Of a DNA stretch of 7,289 bases, positions 5,574 to 7,289 are shown in pieces (position 1 is the first letter of the stretch; every line of letters starts with the position of its first letter). Under the pieces are notes generated by a model that worked only from the letters and a program-made list of their open reading frames with translations, was not told where the DNA came from and searched no databases. The DNA comes from an uncultured Pseudomonadota bacterium (lineage in GTDB: Bacteria; Myxococcota_A; UBA9042; CAIXZC01): NCBI GenBank assembly GCA_937884235.1, contig CALGBT010000174.1, positions 1 through 7,289 on the forward strand, given 5' to 3'. The position numbers and the translations under genes were made by a program.

Positions 5574-6572
5574 CTACTTGCGCGGTTCGCCGTCTGGCGT
5601 CAGCTTCGAGATGCTCTCACGCATGCTGGTGTCAGCAACAACGTTGCGGAAGTTAGCATAGTCCATGACGCCGAGGTTGCCGTTGCGGAAAGCCTCAGCC
5701 ATGGCCAGTGGTACTTGCGCTTCGGCTTCCACGACCTTGGCCTTCATGTCCTGGACCTTGGCGGTCATTTCCTGTTCCAGTGCTACGGCCATGGCCCGGC
5801 GGCTTTCGGCCTTGGCCTGGGCGATTTCCTTGTCGGCCTGTGCCTGTTCGGCCTGGAGCTTGGCCCCGACGTTGGCGCCGACGTCGACGTCAGCAATGTC
5901 GATGGAGAGGCTCTCAAAGGCCGTGCCGGAATCGAGGCCCTTTTCAAGGACGCCCTTGGAGATCCGGTCGGGGTTCTCCAGCACGTCCTTGTGGGTCAGG
6001 GCCGAACCGATGGTGGTGACAATGCCTTCGCCAACGCGGGCGAGGATGGTCTCCTCTCCGGCGCCACCGACCAATTTGTCGATGTTGGCCCGAACGGTAA
6101 CCAGAGCAACCGCGGTGAGCTGGATGCCGTCTTTGGCCATGGCCGTGACCTTTGGGGTCGACAGGACCCGTGGGTTGACGGACATCTGTACCGCTTCGAA
6201 GACGTCGCGACCGGCGAGGTCGATGGCCGCTGCCTTGTTGAAGGAGAGTTCGATATTGGCTTTGCTGGCCGAGATGAGGGCGTTGATTACTGCGGGAACG
6301 TTGCCACCGGCCAGATAGTGCGATTCCAATTGGTCGGTGGTCAGGTCAAGCCCGGCCTTGGTGGCATTGATGAGCGGATTGACTACGTTGGCCGGAGAGA
6401 CCCGACGCAAACGCATGGCAACCAGTCCGAAGAGGCCAACGGGAGCGCCGGAGAAACGAGCGGCGATCCAGAGTCCTACGGGAACGAAGTAGAAGAACAA
6501 GATAACGAGGACCAGAATGAAGACCACTGCGACAATGGGTAAACCCGCGAAAGAATTAGCGGCGAGATGCAT
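5574..6572 (-). CDS. floA: Flotillin-like protein FloA (SPFH family)
   Basis: A 332-residue flotillin-like membrane protein, essentially the same length as B. subtilis FloA (YqfA, 331 residues). Residues 11-33 form the hydrophobic membrane-inserting segment (LPIVAVVFILVLVILFFYFVP). The SPFH/PHB region follows from about 55, with LRRVSPANVVNPLINATKAGL, then RVLSTPKVTAMAKDGIQL near 135-152 and a GEGIVTTIGSALTHKDVLENP stretch. From about 238 to 295 an Ala/Glu/Lys/Gln-rich coiled coil carries the flotillin oligomerisation repeats, and the tail MDYANFRNVVADTSMRESIS is characteristic of FloA. The family forms large oligomers that scaffold membrane microdomains and influence fluidity and cell-wall synthesis. 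The ATG at 6572 is preceded by AAGGAGG (complement of 6578-6584), which overlaps the stop of the short NfeD gene 12 nt upstream; co-translation with NfeD is expected. Confidence 0.97.
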   Translation of the reverse strand: MHLAANSFAGLPIVAVVFILVLVILFFYFVPVGLWIAARFSGAPVGLFGLVAMRLRRVSPANVVNPLINATKAGLDLTTDQLESHYLAGGNVPAVINALISASKANIELSFNKAAAIDLAGRDVFEAVQMSVNPRVLSTPKVTAMAKDGIQLTAVALVTVRANIDKLVGGAGEETILARVGEGIVTTIGSALTHKDVLENPDRISKGVLEKGLDSGTAFESLSIDIADVDVGANVGAKLQAEQAQADKEIAQAKAESRRAMAVALEQEMTAKVQDMKAKVVEAEAQVPLAMAEAFRNGNLGVMDYANFRNVVADTSMRESISKLTPDGEPRK

Positions 6573-6584
6573 GACTGCCTCCTT

Positions 6585-7061
6585 CTAGGTGTCGGCTTTT
6601 TCGACGACAATGCTGTTAGTTTCAAGGCGTAGAACGACGACTTTGTCGCCTTTCTCTATGAATGCTCCGCCGTCCGTGACGACGTCTATTCTGCGGTTGT
6701 CAATGAGTGCGATTCCGGATGGACGCAGCGTCGACAGGGCTACACCCTGCTTGCCCAGCAGGTGGGTCATTGCGGGCACGGAAGATGATTCCCCCTCGAT
6801 CCTGCCTGTCTGCACGAAGGCGCGGGAGGCCTTGGAGCGAAAGAAGAGGACCATGGCCAGGACGAAGACCGGGACGGCGATGCACATGGCGCCGACGCCC
6901 CAAAGCATCCCGGCGGTGGTCCAGATGGCAACGATACCACCTCCGATGAGCATGAAGCCGGCGATGCCGATGAGTCCGAAGCTGGGGACGATGGCCTCGA
7001 TAAAGAGCATGATCATTCCGAGGACGATGATGACAATGGGCCAGAACAGGTCATTGAACAT
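6585..7061 (-). CDS. NfeD-family membrane protein, short form, FloA partner
   Basis: A 158-residue NfeD protein without the ClpP-like protease domain. Three hydrophobic segments are visible at about residues 7-27, 29-50 and 54-75, with the typical EAIVPSFGLIGIAGF turn between the first two. The cytosolic or periplasmic C-terminal OB fold spans about 103-155 (LLGKQGVALSTLRPSGIALI...RIDVVTDGGAFIEKGDKVVVL). Partner genes of this kind lie next to flotillin/stomatin genes, and the product is thought to work with them in membrane microdomains. The ATG at 7061 is chosen over the in-frame TTG at 7085 because AAGGAG (complement of 7068-7073) sits 6 nt upstream of it and codes inside the longer version. 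It overlaps the preceding NfeD gene by 11 nt and is followed by floA after 12 nt, so all three probably share one transcript. Confidence 0.94.
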   Translation of the reverse strand: MFNDLFWPIVIIVLGMIMLFIEAIVPSFGLIGIAGFMLIGGGIVAIWTTAGMLWGVGAMCIAVPVFVLAMVLFFRSKASRAFVQTGRIEGESSSVPAMTHLLGKQGVALSTLRPSGIALIDNRRIDVVTDGGAFIEKGDKVVVLRLETNSIVVEKADT

Positions 7062-7289
7062 CGTTGTCTCCTTCCTCGTCGGCAATTCGCTCTACGGTAA
7101 TGCGTGGCCCGTCAACCTGCAAGACCCGTATGCGCTCCCCCTGCTCAATAAACTCGTTGGCAGTGACGACGTCGAGTTTGCGCTCACCGATGCGGGCTTT
7201 GCCACCGGGACGCAGCGGCGTGATTGTCACTCCCTCCTGCCCGGGCAGCGAGGTGCGATCGGCTTTGTGCTGTTCGTCATCCTTGATAG
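7051..7289 (-). CDS. NfeD-family protein, C-terminal OB domain fragment (5' end outside window)
   Basis: An open minus-strand frame runs from the right window edge to a TGA at 7051-7053 and encodes 78 residues. The core LPGQEGVTITPLRPGGKARI, then ERKLDVVTANEFIEQGERIRVLQVDG, is the NfeD OB fold, and it aligns with the OB domain of the next gene (both have G-x-GV--T-LRP-G-A and the DVVT--FIE-G sequence). In many bacteria the gene before a short NfeD and floA is a long NfeD with a ClpP-class serine protease domain and several membrane helices; whether this is that form cannot be seen. The end overlaps the short NfeD start by 11 nt. The last residues (DEEGDNDVQ) are acidic and encode the downstream ribosome binding site. 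Confidence 0.85.
   Translation of the reverse strand, partial: IKDDEQHKADRTSLPGQEGVTITPLRPGGKARIGERKLDVVTANEFIEQGERIRVLQVDGPRITVERIADEEGDNDVQ

Noticed and set aside
5511..6542. Long plus-strand open frame of 343 codons opposite floA
   Set aside because: It mirrors floA codon structure, gives a Gly/Asp/Val-rich sequence with no family features, and floA on the other strand is unmistakable.

Overview
The window is a GC-rich bacterial chromosomal segment, densely packed with genes, with ATG/GTG starts and clear purine-rich ribosome binding sites. I see no rRNA, tRNA, CRISPR, phage or transposon signature. The gene content (SNF2 helicase with SWIM partner, NfeD/FloA membrane proteins, alanine racemase) is shared by many phyla. 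The sequence alone does not allow a lineage assignment beyond a free-living-type, GC-rich bacterium that makes D-alanine.

The window splits into two convergent blocks. The plus-strand block (1-2323) carries the 3' end of an SNF2-family helicase, a SWIM zinc-finger protein, a GNAT acetyltransferase resembling spermidine/spermine N-acetyltransferases, and a small YqiA-like alpha/beta hydrolase. The last three genes overlap by a few bases (10 nt, then 1 nt), so they look translationally coupled in one operon. The minus-strand block, read from the right edge leftward, has the 3' end of one NfeD-family gene, a complete short NfeD gene, floA (flotillin-like, SPFH family), a 168-nt gap containing a perfect 12-bp hairpin, a membrane-anchored protein I do not recognise, an alanine racemase, and a thioredoxin-fold protein of the PRX_like1 type. 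The two blocks meet tail to tail, and the last coding bases of the hydrolase and the thioredoxin-like gene overlap by 23 nt.

The helicase and SWIM protein are a known neighbour pair (YwqA/YwqB type), probably acting on nucleic acid. The acetyltransferase and hydrolase seem to be operon passengers with unproved links to it. NfeD plus FloA is the classical membrane-microdomain module. The most interesting part is the unknown single-pass membrane protein between floA and a tightly coupled alanine racemase gene, which would connect a membrane-organising module to D-alanine supply for peptidoglycan. No clearly novel defence or mobile system is visible.
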